A stretch of 64,000 nt of DNA, taken from assembly GCA_032717465.1 (NCBI GenBank), contig CM064666.1, positions 604,001-668,000 of the forward strand, given 5' to 3'. The translations under genes were made by a program, and so were the position numbers. The notes under the pieces were generated by a model. That model was not told the origin of the DNA and ran no database searches. It saw nothing but the letters and a program-made list of their open reading frames with translations. Positions 20,263 to 31,035 of this stretch are shown one piece after another. Source of the DNA: Coenobita brevimanus (Eukaryota; Arthropoda; Malacostraca; Decapoda; Coenobitidae). Positions within the stretch are counted from its first letter, which is position 1. Each line of letters starts with the position of its first letter.

Positions 20263-20600
20263 GATGGATAGATGGATGTACAGATGGATAGATAGATGGA
20301 TTGATGATGGATGGATACATGATAGATGGATAGATAGATGGGTAGGTAGATGGATAGATGGTTGGGTGATGAGTAGATGGATGGATGGATGATAAATGGC
20401 CAGATGGATGGGTGGGTGGATGAATGATGAATAGATAGGTGGATGTTTAATAATTGTTTAGATAATGGATCGATGGATGAATGATAAATTGATAGATAGA
20501 TAGATAGATGGATGGATGGTTGAGTGATAAATGGATCGCTAGATAGATGTGAATAATAAATGTATAGATAGATAGATGAATAGACGGATGGATAGATGGC
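20262..20600. repeat. (GATG/GATA)n imperfect microsatellite, about 340 bp
   Basis: GATGGATAGATAGATGGAT-type units with drift. It begins at the 3' end of a SINE-C copy. Confidence 0.9.
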
Positions 20601-21094
20601 TCACTCTAGATGATTGTACTGTATATAGCTAAGAAAAGGCTTTGGACTGGAAGAATGTATAGATGGTCTTCACTAACTCCTTTATTAGTCGGACATTTTA
20701 AGCTGGGTGAAATAAAGGTAGGAGCAGGACAAAACAGTAAGAGATAATAACAAAGGAGTTTGGTAAAATTTAAGAGATAATAGCAGAGTTAAGTAGTATT
20801 CTTTGCTTATATCTGGAGTTGTGTGTGTGAGAGAGAGAGAGAGAGCATTCTTTAGTGTGGTGTTTTTCAGGTATACTTAATTATGAAAATGTTTGAAGTG
20901 TTTCATCTTATAAATGAAGATAAGAAGGTGAAGTGAAACACCGTAATGTTACTAGCATTGTCTTAGTCTGTAGTTGCATGAAATTTAATGAATCTTACTT
21001 TGAGGTAAGAATGAGTCTCCTTGGTTAATATATTTGGTTGGGGTATGCGGCCAGAACACGCATCTGGCTCAGGGAAGATGGACACCCCTGCCCT
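20601..21094. other. No gene seen
   Basis: Unique DNA with a short GA run (20828-20846). GAATGAGTCTCCTTGGTTA at about 21009 recurs at 37403 and 39703 in similar form. Confidence 0.4.
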
Positions 21095-21470
21095 GCATAG
21101 TCCTGTCACCTGTAACCAAGATGTAACACCTGTTGGTGCACCTAATAATGGATGGGTGGTTTGCATTGTGTTGGCAGCTATGTGGGGCCAAGGTCCAGCA
21201 TCTGGCCTTGCACAACACTCACAAGTGGGGAACTCAGCCACATTTACCAAATAGTCAAAAGTCCAGGTTGAGTCTTGAGACTACTGCTGTACTCATACAT
21301 ATCACCTATACACAGCTTATCCCCTTGGAGGCTGTGCCTCCTCCATATTCCCTGCACCTCGCCATGCTGAAAGACTCTGGTGAGGTGCTGTCTGCCATGG
21401 AAAGGCAGCAGCATGCTAAGTTAATGGGTCAGCTTGGACAGGCAGATTGGGGCACGGCAACAACAACCTT
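21095..21470 (+). repeat. Repeat H, copy 3 (longest)
   Basis: The right part CCCTGCACCTCGCCATGC, ACTCTGGTGAGGTGCTGTCT and TTGGACAGGCAGATTGGGGC parallels copies 1 and 2. The left part adds about 200 bp not present in copy 1. Confidence 0.55.
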
Positions 21471-21478
21471 ACTCTGTC

Positions 21479-21652
21479 CACTTTAACTTCAGGTAAAATT
21501 GCCATCTCTCCAGCCTGAATGTTAAGCTGTATGAGAGATGTCATGGAAAGGATGTACAGTATAGCTGTAGTATTGATGTATTCAGCCACTGAGCCATGTG
21601 AAGTAAGTTGCAAAAGGATGAGAATCTGGGCCAAGTTAAGGTGAAGGAAGTA
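21479..21652. mobile_element. MITE-F copy
   Basis: Left CACTTTAACTTCAGGTAAAA and right TGGGCCAAGTTAAGGTGAAG are inverted ends. The interior includes CCATCTCTCCAGCCTGAATG and CAGCCACTGAGCCATGTGAA. Confidence 0.65.
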
Positions 21653-21767
21653 CAGTATAGTCTAATCAACCATTCATTCTGAGTATACTTGGCCATTACC
21701 TGATCTGAAAGGGGTTAGGGGTCTTTATTACTGATGGTAAGAGGACCTGTATCATTTATGGTACAAC

Positions 21768-21962
21768 AGGAGACCAAGGATGAGATGGAGGGATGGAGTG
21801 GAGAGATATATGAGAGAGTGGCGTGTGTGTGTTGGAGGGAAGAAGTGGAGAGATTTGAGTTGGAGGGAGGGCAGTGAAATGGCAGAGGACAGGGTGATAT
21901 GGAGGCAATATGTTTTGGGCCACCCCTTACAGGATTAAAGTGTCTGGCAGTAGATAGATAGA
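21768..21962 (+). mobile_element. LINE-A 3' end, short copy
   Basis: AGACCAAGGATGAGATGGAG then GTGGAGAGATATATGAGAGA. A small internal repeat (GTGGAGAGAT twice) is present. Ends GGATTAAAGTGTCTGGCAGT and AGATAGATAG. Confidence 0.85.
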
Positions 21963-22352
21963 CCTTTTATGGATCATGCGTGAGTTAAGTCCATAGAATG
22001 TGAAGCCTTTTTTAATTCTCTCTGTCTTTCTGTTACTGTCAGTGTGATTTTAAACTAATGATTTTTTTTTTTTTTTTAATTTATTTTTATTTGATGTTGA
22101 TTATTGAGTTTTGTTTGGAATTTTGTGGTATTGTGTGTGTTCTTAATTGTTACTGGTTGAATTGACTCTGATGTATTTTGTACTCTCTCTCTCTCTCTCA
22201 TAAATTATCAAAAAATGCATGATTACCCTATTCCATGCTTAAGAATGATTACCCAATTGATTAAACAGCCACGATGACCCCAAAGTGACCCCATAACAAG
22301 TCCCTGTGTAACGACCCTGCCTCGTCATCTGAGTGCCTGCTTGTTTTTACAG
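21963..22352. other. No gene; T-rich and CT microsatellite, possible intron
   Basis: T-run at 22060-22078 and CT repeat at 22182-22198. It leads into the pyrimidine-rich acceptor of the candidate exon at 22353. Confidence 0.4.
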
Positions 22353-22436
22353 AAACGGCTGCACAAACGACAGAGTTCATATACCCACTTCACCCTGACC
22401 ATGGAAGTACATGACGAGTCACTGGAGTATGTGTGA
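22353..22436 (+). CDS. Candidate terminal coding exon of an unidentified gene
   Basis: Preceded by a good acceptor, GCTTGTTTTTACAG. The frame starting at the first base is open for 27 codons (KRLHKRQSSY THFTLTMEVH DESLEYV) and ends at TGA (22434-22436). The other two frames contain stops. A possible donor, ATGAG|GTACCT, lies just past the stop at 22441, so an internal exon in another arrangement cannot be excluded. Base composition is more balanced than the flanks. No domain is recognised and no upstream exon was found in the window that could be joined, so this rests on splice signal plus frame only. Confidence 0.35.
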   Translation, partial: KRLHKRQSSYTHFTLTMEVHDESLEYV

Positions 22437-22963
22437 TGAGGTACCTGTGTGTGTGTGGGGGGCGCTGGGATAAGGGATTGGAAGCCTTTACCCTACTGTC
22501 TTACTCTACTCTGTATCGTACTCTCTTTTATCATACTCTTCCTTGTACTCTCCTTAACAAACTCTACCTTTAACCTCCCCTCCTTTATCGTATACTTTTT
22601 TATAGTTTATTTTTCAATGCCTCGGATGAGCTGGTGCCTTGCGTGTGTCCTCCTTCATGTGACTAGTGTTCGAAGATCGTTTTTTTTTTTTTTGTTTTTT
22701 TTTTTTTTTTTATAGAGTTAATCCACATGTCTTTAATTTTGCTTCTTCTTCTCCTTTTTCATCTTCTTGATCATCATCATCTTTTCTTCTTTCACTTCTG
22801 CTTCTTCTTCTTCTTCATCATCATTTCTTCTTCTTCTTATTCCTCTTCGTCTTCGTCTTCTTCATCTTTCATATTTTTCACTTTCACCTTTTGGTTTTTT
22901 CCACTCGGTTGAGCTTTTGTATTGATAGTGTCATCCTTTATGTGACTAGCATTCTTTTATTTA
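22437..22963. other. No gene; T-run and TTC-rich tract
   Basis: T-runs (22679-22712) and a TTC/TCA-rich tract (22740-22880). Ser/Phe-rich frames here are low complexity. Confidence 0.5.
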
Positions 22964-23147
22964 TCTATCTATCTATCTATTGCCAGACGCCTCAATCCCG
23001 TTTGGGGTGGCCACAAACAAATCGCCTCCAAGTTGCCCTGTCCCCCGCCATTTCACTGCCCTGCTCCCAACTCACACCCCCCTCTCTCATATACCTCTCC
23101 ACCCCATCTCTCCATCTCATCCTCGGCCTCCCCCTCCCTCTTTTATT
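22964..23147 (-). mobile_element. LINE-A 3' end
   Basis: Plus strand: four CTAT units, TGCCAGACGCCTCAATCCCG, GGTGGCCACAAACAAATCGC, through CATCTCATCCTCGGCCTCCC. It stops at a T-run (23151-23177). Very similar to 58903, including the TTTGGGG variant in the tail. Confidence 0.9.
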
Positions 23148-24540
23148 TAGATTTTTTTTTTTTTTTTTTTTTTTTTTAGAGCTGTTTAATTTTGCTTTCC
23201 TCCCTGCCTCTCATTTTCACTCTAACTCCCCCCCCCCTCCCCCAGTTGATCTGATGTTTTGCTTGCGGCTGCCCTGTAGCTAATGTTCTCAAATCTCGTA
23301 CCATATTAGAATTCACGTATTCAGTTTTTTTGCATTTTTTCCCCTCCATTTTCATTCTTGTGCTTCTTAGTCTCCTTAAACTTTTTTGAATTTTTTCTTT
23401 CTTGAATTTCACGCTCATGCTTCTTTTCCTCCTTGAATTATGTCTTGCTTATACCCTTATGTTATGAGTCCTTTTATTTATCATCGATTTCCTACTCCCA
23501 CGTTTTGTCTCTGTAAATGATCTTAGTCATGGTCATATCTTGCTTATCCCTTTTTTTTTTTTTTTGAAGGGCAAGTAAGGGCAGATACCTTTCTAACATA
23601 CACAAATAACAGATTTAATTATTGGGTAAAAAGTGATTAGTATTTTTTAACACAGACACTGGTAAATTTTTGGTTCTCTCTTTCTTCTCCTTTTTTCTCC
23701 CTACTTCCCTCTCCTTTCTCTTTCTGTACTCCAGCTCATTCTGTCATTACTCCTTCCCCCTCTCTCTTTCTCTCTCTCTCCTCTCCTCTCCTCTTTTTCT
23801 CTTCTTCTCCATCCACTTTGCAAGACACAGACTCAGAGCACCAAGTTTCAACATTACCAACAATAATCTGAGAACTTTAAACTGCCTCATACTCACTCAG
23901 CATATTTGCCCTGTCCCATCTCATTCACTCACACAGTATACGCTTTTGCATCAGAGTCTCGTGCCGTATGCTCAAGGTTGCGTATTAAGTGATGTATTGT
24001 TTTTAGTGTAATTAATTAGCACTAAATTGATAAAACTTTAGAAAGCCGTTGACAGCATTAAGGCAGCTTGTGCAGATAATACCCTGTGTTATCTGTTGTA
24101 CATTGTTAAGTTTTTCAGAACTTTCCTTTATCAGACAACAGTACCGGTGAAATGTATGGTAGCAGCTGGTACTGTATCATATTTTACCATATTGGTATTA
24201 TATTTATCAGTTGGCATACATTTTGTATGTATGGTAAAGTCAAGTTGCAGAATCTGAGTGACTTGAACTTGCATTCCAACATGGTTGCAGTGGCATGCAA
24301 CACACCGATATGTATAAGTTAGAATTGCTAAAGCTATTACTCCATACTACATATCTTGAATACTCACAGAATCCTCTTGCTGCATGCTCTTAATGGGATA
24401 AGTCTTCTGAAAAGTAGTCATTTGAACCAACATTGATATTTTGAACTACTGTATATTTTGGCGTATTCCTACTCAGTCAGTTATGAAAGGCACACACAGG
24501 TTCCTCAATCCTCCAGTGGTTCATCTTTTACTTCCTGTTT
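23148..24540. other. No gene recognised; pyrimidine-rich 23.66-23.82 kb
   Basis: T-rich and CT-rich sequence to about 23820, then about 700 bp of unique AT-rich DNA. No exon with convincing splice sites was seen. Confidence 0.4.
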
Positions 24541-24627
24541 GGTTGTGTGTGTGAATGTGTGTGTGTGTTTGTGTGTGCTCTAGTCTCACACAATCATACA
24601 CCTGTTTCTTGAGGGCTGCTGAAGTCC

Positions 24628-24782
24628 TGTATCCCTGCATCAAGTGTGAAGCTGAAGTCACTGTCCCTGCATCTTGTGTGAAGCTGAAGTCACATATCCC
24701 TGCCTGTGTGAAGCCCCATTCATGTCCCTGCATCTTGTGTGAAGCTGAAGTCACATGTCCCTGCACCTCGTGTGAAGCCTGT
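24628..24782. repeat. Minisatellite, 33-bp unit x5
   Basis: TCCCTGCATCTTGTGTGAAG + CTGAAGTCACATG recurs at about 24631, 24664, 24697, 24725 and 24758; one unit is shortened. Because 33 is divisible by three, both strands show a repeating 11-residue frame, which is not evidence for a protein. A GT microsatellite lies just upstream (24545-24578). Confidence 0.85.
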
Positions 24783-25639
24783 CACTCATACACTTGGCTT
24801 GTGTGTGCATGTACCATCACCACCAGCCTCCCACTCCAACCTGCCTGCTGCTTCGTGTATGCAGGATTGTGTTGATATATGCAATGCTAGTTGAGGCCTG
24901 AGTACCGAATTGTTAAAACTGGGTGCACAGAGGTATAAGCAAGTCCCAAATATGTATGGTTATTTATTGAACATCTGTAATTGATTTGTGGTTAGCCTGC
25001 ATCCCACATTACATAGTGTACAGTCTTTAGCAGTGATACAAAAAGGTCAGACATGTTATATCATCATGACGTGATTCAAAAATTATCAAAATTGTGAGGC
25101 TTTTTCCAGACCTTTGCACACCCTGTTTTGATCCTACAGTCCTGATTGTTCTCCTATTTGTTCTATTATCATATCTTGTTTGCAGCTTATGTTCTTGCTT
25201 TGGCTAGTCTGGCTTGTGTATGTTCTTTGCATATCAAGTTGTTTTCATTTTAAGAGTTGCTTTAATCTGTCATACAGTACTTCAGTGAGCAGCTAGAATA
25301 ATCGCTTTTGTTATGCAGAAGACACATATATATTTTTCCACATACATGTTTATATATTTTGTCTTTATGTGATTGTTAATGTGTTATGGTGTAGAAGCCA
25401 TAAAATTCATTGACTATGCTCTAAACCGAGTTGCAGATTGTATATAATTTATGTAGATGCGTAAGGACTGTATTTCTAGTTAATATTGGAGTTTTCCTAG
25501 CACCTCTTCCCATGTTACATGTATTTATTTTTCACATCACACCTTTTTAAATTCAGTGTGTTGCTGATGATATTGCTATTGATATTTAAGCAGTCCTACA
25601 GCGTGTCTGCAAGATTATTAAAAGAAGCTTCAGGAGGTT
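24783..25639. other. No gene seen
   Basis: About 850 bp of unique AT-rich DNA. Confidence 0.45.
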
Positions 25640-25885
25640 ATTCTGTCTATCTATAGCCAGACTCCATAATCCAGTAAGGGGTGGTTGTTTGTGTTTGAGT
25701 TAGTTGTTTTAAGGGGAGGGGCACTAACCCTCTGCCAACCCATTTGGTGACACGTAGAGAACACGTATGGGTTGGTTATAGGGTTGTCACCCTCCATTGT
25801 AAATGGTTTCCTGGTTTACAGGAAACCATCAGGCTTGTCATTCAATGTAAAGCTATATGAAAAGGAAAGAAGAGTAATAAAAAGT
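25640..25885 (-). mobile_element. SINE-B, 3' portion and hairpin
   Basis: Plus strand: TCTGTCTATCTATAGCCAG, then the reversed tail CCATAATCCAGTAAGGGGTG, then AATGGTTTCCTGGTTTACAG + GAAACCATC. Its 5' region continues directly into a tandem array of its own sequence. Confidence 0.85.
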
Positions 25886-26432
25886 GACAAGAACAATGGG
25901 AGAAATAGGAAGAGAGGAGGACAGAAACAGAAAAAGAATGGTAAAGGTGAAAGAAAAAGTAGGCAACAATACATCAAGTGAGTGGATGATGGAGAGAAAT
26001 AGGAAGAGAGGAGGGCTGACAGAAAAAGTGATGAAGGTGAAGGAAGAAGATAGCACTACATCAGGTTAGTGGATGATGGAGAGAAATAGGAAGAGAGGAG
26101 GACAGGGTTAGAGAAAGAATAATTAAGGTGAAGGAAGAAGGAGGCAGCACTACATCAGGTGAGTGGATGATGGAGAGAAATAGGAAGATAGGAAGACTGA
26201 CACAGAAAAAGAATGATATAGGTGAAGGAAGAAGCAGGCAGCACTACATCAGGTGAGTGGCTAATGGAGAGAAATAGGAAGAGAGGAGGACAGACATAAA
26301 TAAAGAATAATTAAGGTGAAGGAAAAAGCAGGCAGCACTACATCAGGTGAGTGGATGATGGAGAGAAATAGGAAGAGATGAAGACTGACACAAAAAAAGA
26401 ATGATAAAGGTGAAGGAAGAAGTAGGCAGCTT
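25885..26432 (-). repeat. 94-bp tandem amplification of the SINE-B 5' region, about 6 units
   Basis: GTGAGTGGATGATGGAGAGA recurs at about 25979, 26064, 26159, 26253 (GCTAATGG variant) and 26347; spacing is 85, 95, 94 and 94. Each unit contains GGAAGAGAGGAGGACAG and GGTGAAGGAAGAAG, which occur once in ordinary SINE-B copies. Confidence 0.9.
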
Positions 26433-26684
26433 ATAGAACTAATTCTGAGTTTAAAATGCCTGTTGACAGTTAAAAGTGCCATATCAACAGGTCTATTTCT
26501 CAGTTCTCGGAGGGCATACAGTTCCTGATGATCTTGGGGTACAACATTGTCTTCCTCGAATCTTCCTCGTCCTCATAATTAACCCATAATGTGATCAGTA
26601 TTTTTTGCACTGTAATGGTTGAGAATTGGATCTGTGTTGACATAGCATTTATTTTTTTACCGGTGCATTTGTCTATGAGGGAAA
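26433..26684. other. No gene seen
   Basis: Unique sequence between the SINE-B array and a triplet tract. Confidence 0.35.
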
Positions 26685-26885
26685 GTGGGATTGATGATGA
26701 TGATGATGACGACTATGATGACGATGACAGCAATGATGTTAGATGATGATGATGATGATGATGATTATTATGATTGTTATTATTATTATTATTATCATCA
26801 TCATCATCATCCATCCTTTCAGTCATCATCCACTCCTATGTCTCCTCATGAAGAGCATAGGATTATTATTATTATTATTATTACA
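26685..26885. repeat. Mixed GAT/ATT/ATC triplet tract
   Basis: GATGATGATG, then ATTATTATT, then ATCATCATC and again ATTATT, with a short unique interval (26810-26860). Confidence 0.9.
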
Positions 26886-27426
26886 AATTATTACAGTACT
26901 GAAATTTAGCCCTAAAATAAACTCCTGAAGCTTCCAAAAAATCTCATGGGACACCTTGAACATAACATGCCATAAAAAAAAACTAAGAAAAAAAAATAAG
27001 TTGCAAGAGATAAATCACTAAGGAAGAACCACTTTGAAGTCTCCCATGCTAGCTAAAAATGCAGCCATCTTTCCTGCCTGTCACTCCCACGGTGGCGTCA
27101 GTTATCTTGGGAATGTGTCAGTTGTTTTATCCACAGTGTTATGTTGATACTGGTGTGTGTATCTGTGAATTAAAATGCCGTAGGAGAAAGTATAAAAAGA
27201 TTTGTCAGACATAATATCCTCAAGTCCAGCATAGAAGATCAGAGAAGGACCTTTTTACCTCTTTTAATCTGGTTGACATTCTTTTTAAAATACTCTTGCT
27301 GTTACTAGATGGGTGATGGAGAGAGAGTCCTTCATGTGATGGTGCCCATACTGATGGATGGCTCAGTTGCCCAGTTATACAAATGTCCTTCATCTCCCTC
27401 CCTGTCCTCAGAAAGGAGGGTGGTGG
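26886..27426. other. No gene seen
   Basis: Unique DNA. No splice-bounded frame stands out. Confidence 0.4.
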
Positions 27427-27500
27427 ACTGCAGGGGTGGGTAAACTTCAGCCAGCAGTCCACTGGGTTTACATTCAAATGGGCCTGGGACCACAACAGGA
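27427..27500 (-). repeat. Repeat I, inverted fragment
   Basis: The reverse complement reads AACCCAGTGGACTGCTGGCT then GAAGTTTACCC, matching AACCCAGTGGACTGCAGGCT at 34471. It stands head-to-head with the copy at 27635. Confidence 0.55.
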
Positions 27501-27634
27501 AGATATTACCAAACTTTTTATTGAATTTAAGAAAAGTCTCTTATTGAAGGTTTTACTGTGGCTGTATTTAAACCATCCAGTTAAAAAATTCTATCCTGAG
27601 GTAAATAAAACTATCAGTAGGTGGCTCATCTGAA

Positions 27635-27805
27635 ACGTGAACCCAGAGGACTGTAGGTTGAAGTCGGCCTCCTCCTGCAGCTCACCATCCTTCTTTCAGG
27701 GGATAGGGGGGCAGTTGTAGGACTTTTATTTAACCAGGCAGTGGAGTTACTCAGTTATATCAGTGCCACCACATGAAGGCATCCCTCCCCAGTGTGAATA
27801 AAATA
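27635..27805 (+). repeat. Repeat I, copy
   Basis: AACCCAGAGGACTGTAGGTT, TCAGGGGATAGGGGGGCAG, TTATATCAGTGCCACCACAT and GAAGGCATCCCTCCCCAG match 30393 and 34440. Confidence 0.7.
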
Positions 27806-27979
27806 GTGTGCCATCAGGTTGCAGGGGTGAAGGAGAGTATGAAGCCATATTTTTCATTATTAATTTGGTATTCTTGTAAACAGTATGCAAATGTGTTCAC
27901 CAGGATATTGATAAAAAGACCCTCACACTAAAATGTATGGCAAAATCCCATTCCTAATTCAATGCAGCAAAAATCTCTG

Positions 27980-28190
27980 TCTTTCTATTGCCAGATACTT
28001 TAATTCTTAAGAGGTGGCCACAAACATAGCGCCTCCATGTCGTCCTGTCCCCTGCCATATCACTTCCCTCCCTCCCCCTTCTCTCGCATACCTCTCCACT
28101 TCATCCATCCATCTCATCCTTGGCCTCCCCTTCCCTCTCCCCCCGCTCCACCTCACTGACATACACTCTCCTCATTAGTCTCCCACTGTA
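27980..28190 (-). mobile_element. LINE-A 3' end, diverged
   Basis: TTTCTATTGCCAGATACTTT, GGCCACAAACATAGCGCCTC, through CCACCTCACTGACATACACT and CATTAGTCTCCCAC. The GATA tail is reduced to TCTATTG. Confidence 0.85.
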
Positions 28191-28423
28191 TTGATGATGA
28201 TAATGATTGATGATGGTGAATTACTGAAGCCCCCATGTGCTGCTCTGAGGGCATGGCGGACCTTGAAATGTCTTGCATCATCAGCCTGTGAATTGCATAT
28301 TTGGCTGATGTGTTTGGTTGAAATACATATTATTTATTTTCCACCCCCTCGGTACGATTATATCTTTTTCCTCTTGTTCTTCGTATCTCCAGATGATTTT
28401 ATTCAGCTTTGGAGAGACTTTCA
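28191..28423. other. No gene seen
   Basis: A promising acceptor-like CTTCGTATCTCCAG (28390) leads into GATTTTATTCAGCTTTGGAG, a motif that recurs elsewhere, so I do not call an exon. Confidence 0.35.
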
Positions 28424-28785
28424 GTGGTAGGTGGTGGTGACCATCATTCACTCACTTGATGTAGTGCGGCCTACTTCTTCCGTCACCTCCTTCATTATTT
28501 TTCTGTGTCTGTCCTCCTCTGTTCCTGTTTCTCCCATCTTTCCTGTCACTTTTTATTACTCTTCTTTCCTTTTCAGGTGGCTTTACATTGAGTGACAAGC
28601 CTAATGGTTTCCTGGCTTACAGGAAACCAGTTACAACACAGGGTGGTAATCATATAACCAACTCATACATGTTCCCAACATGTCAGTTAGTGGGTTGGCG
28701 GAGGGTTAGTGTCCCCTAACTTAAACAACTAACTCAAAAACAAAGGGCCACCTCTTATGGGATAATGGTGTCTGGTTATAGATAG
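28424..28785 (+). mobile_element. SINE-B, full-length reference copy (about 362 bp)
   Basis: 5' end GGTAGGTGGTGGTGACCATC, then CACTCACTTGATGTAGTGC. A pyrimidine-rich segment ends TTCCTTTTCAGGTGGC. The hairpin AATGGTTTCCTG (GCTTA) CAGGAAACCA follows, then GGGTGGTAATCATATAACCA, TTGGCGGAGGGTTAGTG and the 3' tail GGGATAATGGTGTCTGGTTA + TAGATAGA. No open frame. The tail matches the end of LINE-A, so mobilisation by LINE-A reverse transcriptase is the natural inference. No clear tRNA boxes were found in the 5' part. Confidence 0.85.
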
Positions 28786-29340
28786 AGACGTTTGAAACTG
28801 GAAGGGTTAGATTCGGCCTTCAGTAACCTCTTCACTTCCATGGTGCTTTCGTAAACATAAATAAAACCATCTAGTAACAACAAGAATAATAGAAAAAAAG
28901 AAAGGTCATAGAATACACGGGGTTTACAAATGGATTTCTTTATTATTTGTCACTTGTCTGTAAAAACTGGGTTACAAACATTGTGACTGTACTTTGTGGA
29001 TGCCAGTAGCCCAGCTTTTGTACAGTGTTAGTGTAGCTGTAAGGAAGATAGTTGCTACATTATTTTATACACTATTATTGCTCATGTTCTTGTCAGTTTG
29101 GGAGCCTTTCTGGTACATACTGAATAACGTACAGTATTTAAATGTTATGGCTTATTATTTGCTGGTATGTTAAGGCAATAGATAGATAGATAGATTGATG
29201 TTTTGTCTGTCTACCTTATTTATACATTGACAGCATAAATAATTAAATATACAGGGTGGACCATATATACCAGTCCTCTTCCACTCTGCTGGGTAATGTC
29301 TTGTGTGTTTGGTGGCTTGACTTAGTGTTATAATTGTCTG
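28786..29340. other. No gene seen
   Basis: Unique DNA with a short GATA run (29178-29196). Confidence 0.4.
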
Positions 29341-29590
29341 TCCTGCATCAGTTATTCATTTCCAACCCCCCACTACCCCACACCATCTTTGATGCATCAT
29401 TTATTCATTTCTACCCCTAGTGCCTCATGCCCAATGTCTGTCCTGCATCATTTATTCATTTCCTACCCCCACTGCCCCACAGCATCTGTCCTGCATCATT
29501 TTTTCGTTTCCAACCCCCACTCCTCACACCATCTGTCCTGCATCATTTACTCATTTCCTACCCCCTCTGCCTCACCCACATCCACACCAG
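29341..29590. repeat. Minisatellite, about 50-bp unit x5
   Basis: Unit CTGCATCATTTATTCATTTC + CTACCCCCACTGCCCCACAG. Spacing varies by a few bases, so frames rotate between units. Confidence 0.9.
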
Positions 29591-29662
29591 CAGACCAGGC
29601 CATCCTTCTAATACACTAGATACCACCAAGTTTCTAGTGAAGTGCAGTACTGTATATATGGT

Positions 29663-29775
29663 CAACTTAATATTGACGTACGCAGCATATATATAAACGT
29701 ACGCAGCATATATATTAACGTATGCAGCATATACTGTATATTAACGTACGCAGCATATATATTAACATAAGGAGA
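29663..29775. repeat. Minisatellite, 23-bp unit x about 5
   Basis: Unit TTAACGTACGCAGCATATAT + ATA, with one longer unit. Confidence 0.9.
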
Positions 29776-30069
29776 TACTAGCAAGCCTTCTGAACTTATG
29801 AGAATGTGGGCCGTTATGTAGAAAGTCTTACTGTCTGTATTTAATTATCTTTTGACGTAATAATATAGAAAATACTTAATAATATTGTGTTATTATGTTC
29901 AAAAATAAAAATATTGCTTAGCTATATATATCTACATAATGTGAGGGCTATATCAGTCTCTCTCTCTCTCTCTCTCTCTCTGTCTCGAATTAGCCTTTTT
30001 AGTTTAATGTATTTTTCATGTTAAGCAGTCTACTACCAAGTGATTTTATTCAATCTAGGAAGGATTCTC
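29776..30069. other. No gene; CT microsatellite 29956-29980
   Basis: AT-rich with a (CT)n run. Confidence 0.45.
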
Positions 30070-30390
30070 TGGTGGTAGTAGTAGTAGTAGTAAAGGTGGT
30101 AGTAGTAGTAATAGTTTAGGTACTTGTAGTAGTAGTAAAAGTAGTCATAGTAGTAGTAGTAGCAATGGTGGTGTGGTAGTAGAAGTAGTAATAGTAATAG
30201 TAGTAGTAATAGTAGTAAAGGTGGTATTGGTAGTAGTAGTAGTAATGAAGGTAGTTGTAGCAATAGTAATAGTAGTAGTAAAAGTAGTCATAGTAGTAGT
30301 AGTTGTAGTAGTAGCAATGGTGGTAGTAGTAGTAGTAGTAATATTAGCAATAGTAGTAATAGTAGTGGTAGATGTAATACAGTAGTAGTA
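30070..30390. repeat. (TAG/GTA)n triplet tract, about 320 bp
   Basis: GGTGGTAGTAGTAGTAGTAG-type sequence with internal AGTCATAG and AATGGTGG variants. Longest triplet tract in the window. Confidence 0.95.
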
Positions 30391-30392
30391 GC

Positions 30393-30570
30393 CCCAGGTT
30401 CATCTGAGGTTTGTACCTGGTGGGCTGCAGGCTGAAGTTCCCTCATCCCACAGTTCACCATCCTCCACACAGGGGATAGGGAGGGAAATGAATGTATAAC
30501 CAGGCAGGGGAGTCACCCAGCTATATCAGTGCCACCACATGAAGGCCCCCCTCTCCAGCACCAAGAATGG
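30393..30570 (+). repeat. Repeat I, copy
   Basis: CTGGTGGGCTGCAGGCTGAA, CACAGGGGATAGGGAGG, GCTATATCAGTGCCACCACA and TGAAGGCCCCCCTCTCCAGC. It adjoins the 3' edge of the TAG tract. Confidence 0.7.
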
Positions 30571-30729
30571 AATTAAAACGCATTGTCGTAGTGAAATAGT
30601 TGATGCCGTTTAGAAAGTTGTGTTTGGAGGTGGATCTGAACTAGGAGGAGACATGGAAGGCTAAGAAGAGTGTGTGATATGGTAAGTGTATATGTGGGAG
30701 AAACAGGGGATAGTGATGTGTGAGTTAGA
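30571..30729. other. No gene seen
   Basis: Short unique interval between repeat I and the ATC tract. Confidence 0.35.
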
Positions 30730-31035
30730 GTATTATTATTATTATCATCATCATCATCATTGTGGTCATCATCATCATCAACACAGGCTTTATCATCATC
30801 ATCATTTGTCATCACTGTGGTCATCATCATCAACACATACTTCATCATCATCATCATCATCATCATTGTCATCATCCCTCATCATCATTGTTGTTGTCAT
30901 AATCATCACCACCATTGACACAGATAACATCATTGTCATCGTAATCCTCATCATCATCTATTATCTTTATCCATCATCGTCATCATTATCATCATCATCA
31001 TCATTATTATCATCATCATTGTCATCGTAGTTATT
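30730..31035. repeat. (ATC)n triplet tract, about 300 bp
   Basis: ATCATCATC and ATTGTCATC variants with one interspersed non-triplet patch. A GA microsatellite follows at 31105-31141. Confidence 0.95.

Noticed and set aside
24555..24875. 106-codon frame with repeating Cys residues, zinc-finger-like at first sight
   Set aside because: A 33-bp minisatellite gives an 11-residue repeat (PCILCEAEVTC) by chance; the minus strand is open too.
28390..28430. Exon after acceptor CTTCGTATCTCCAG
   Set aside because: The following sequence is the recurrent GATTTTATTCAG motif and runs into a SINE-B copy.
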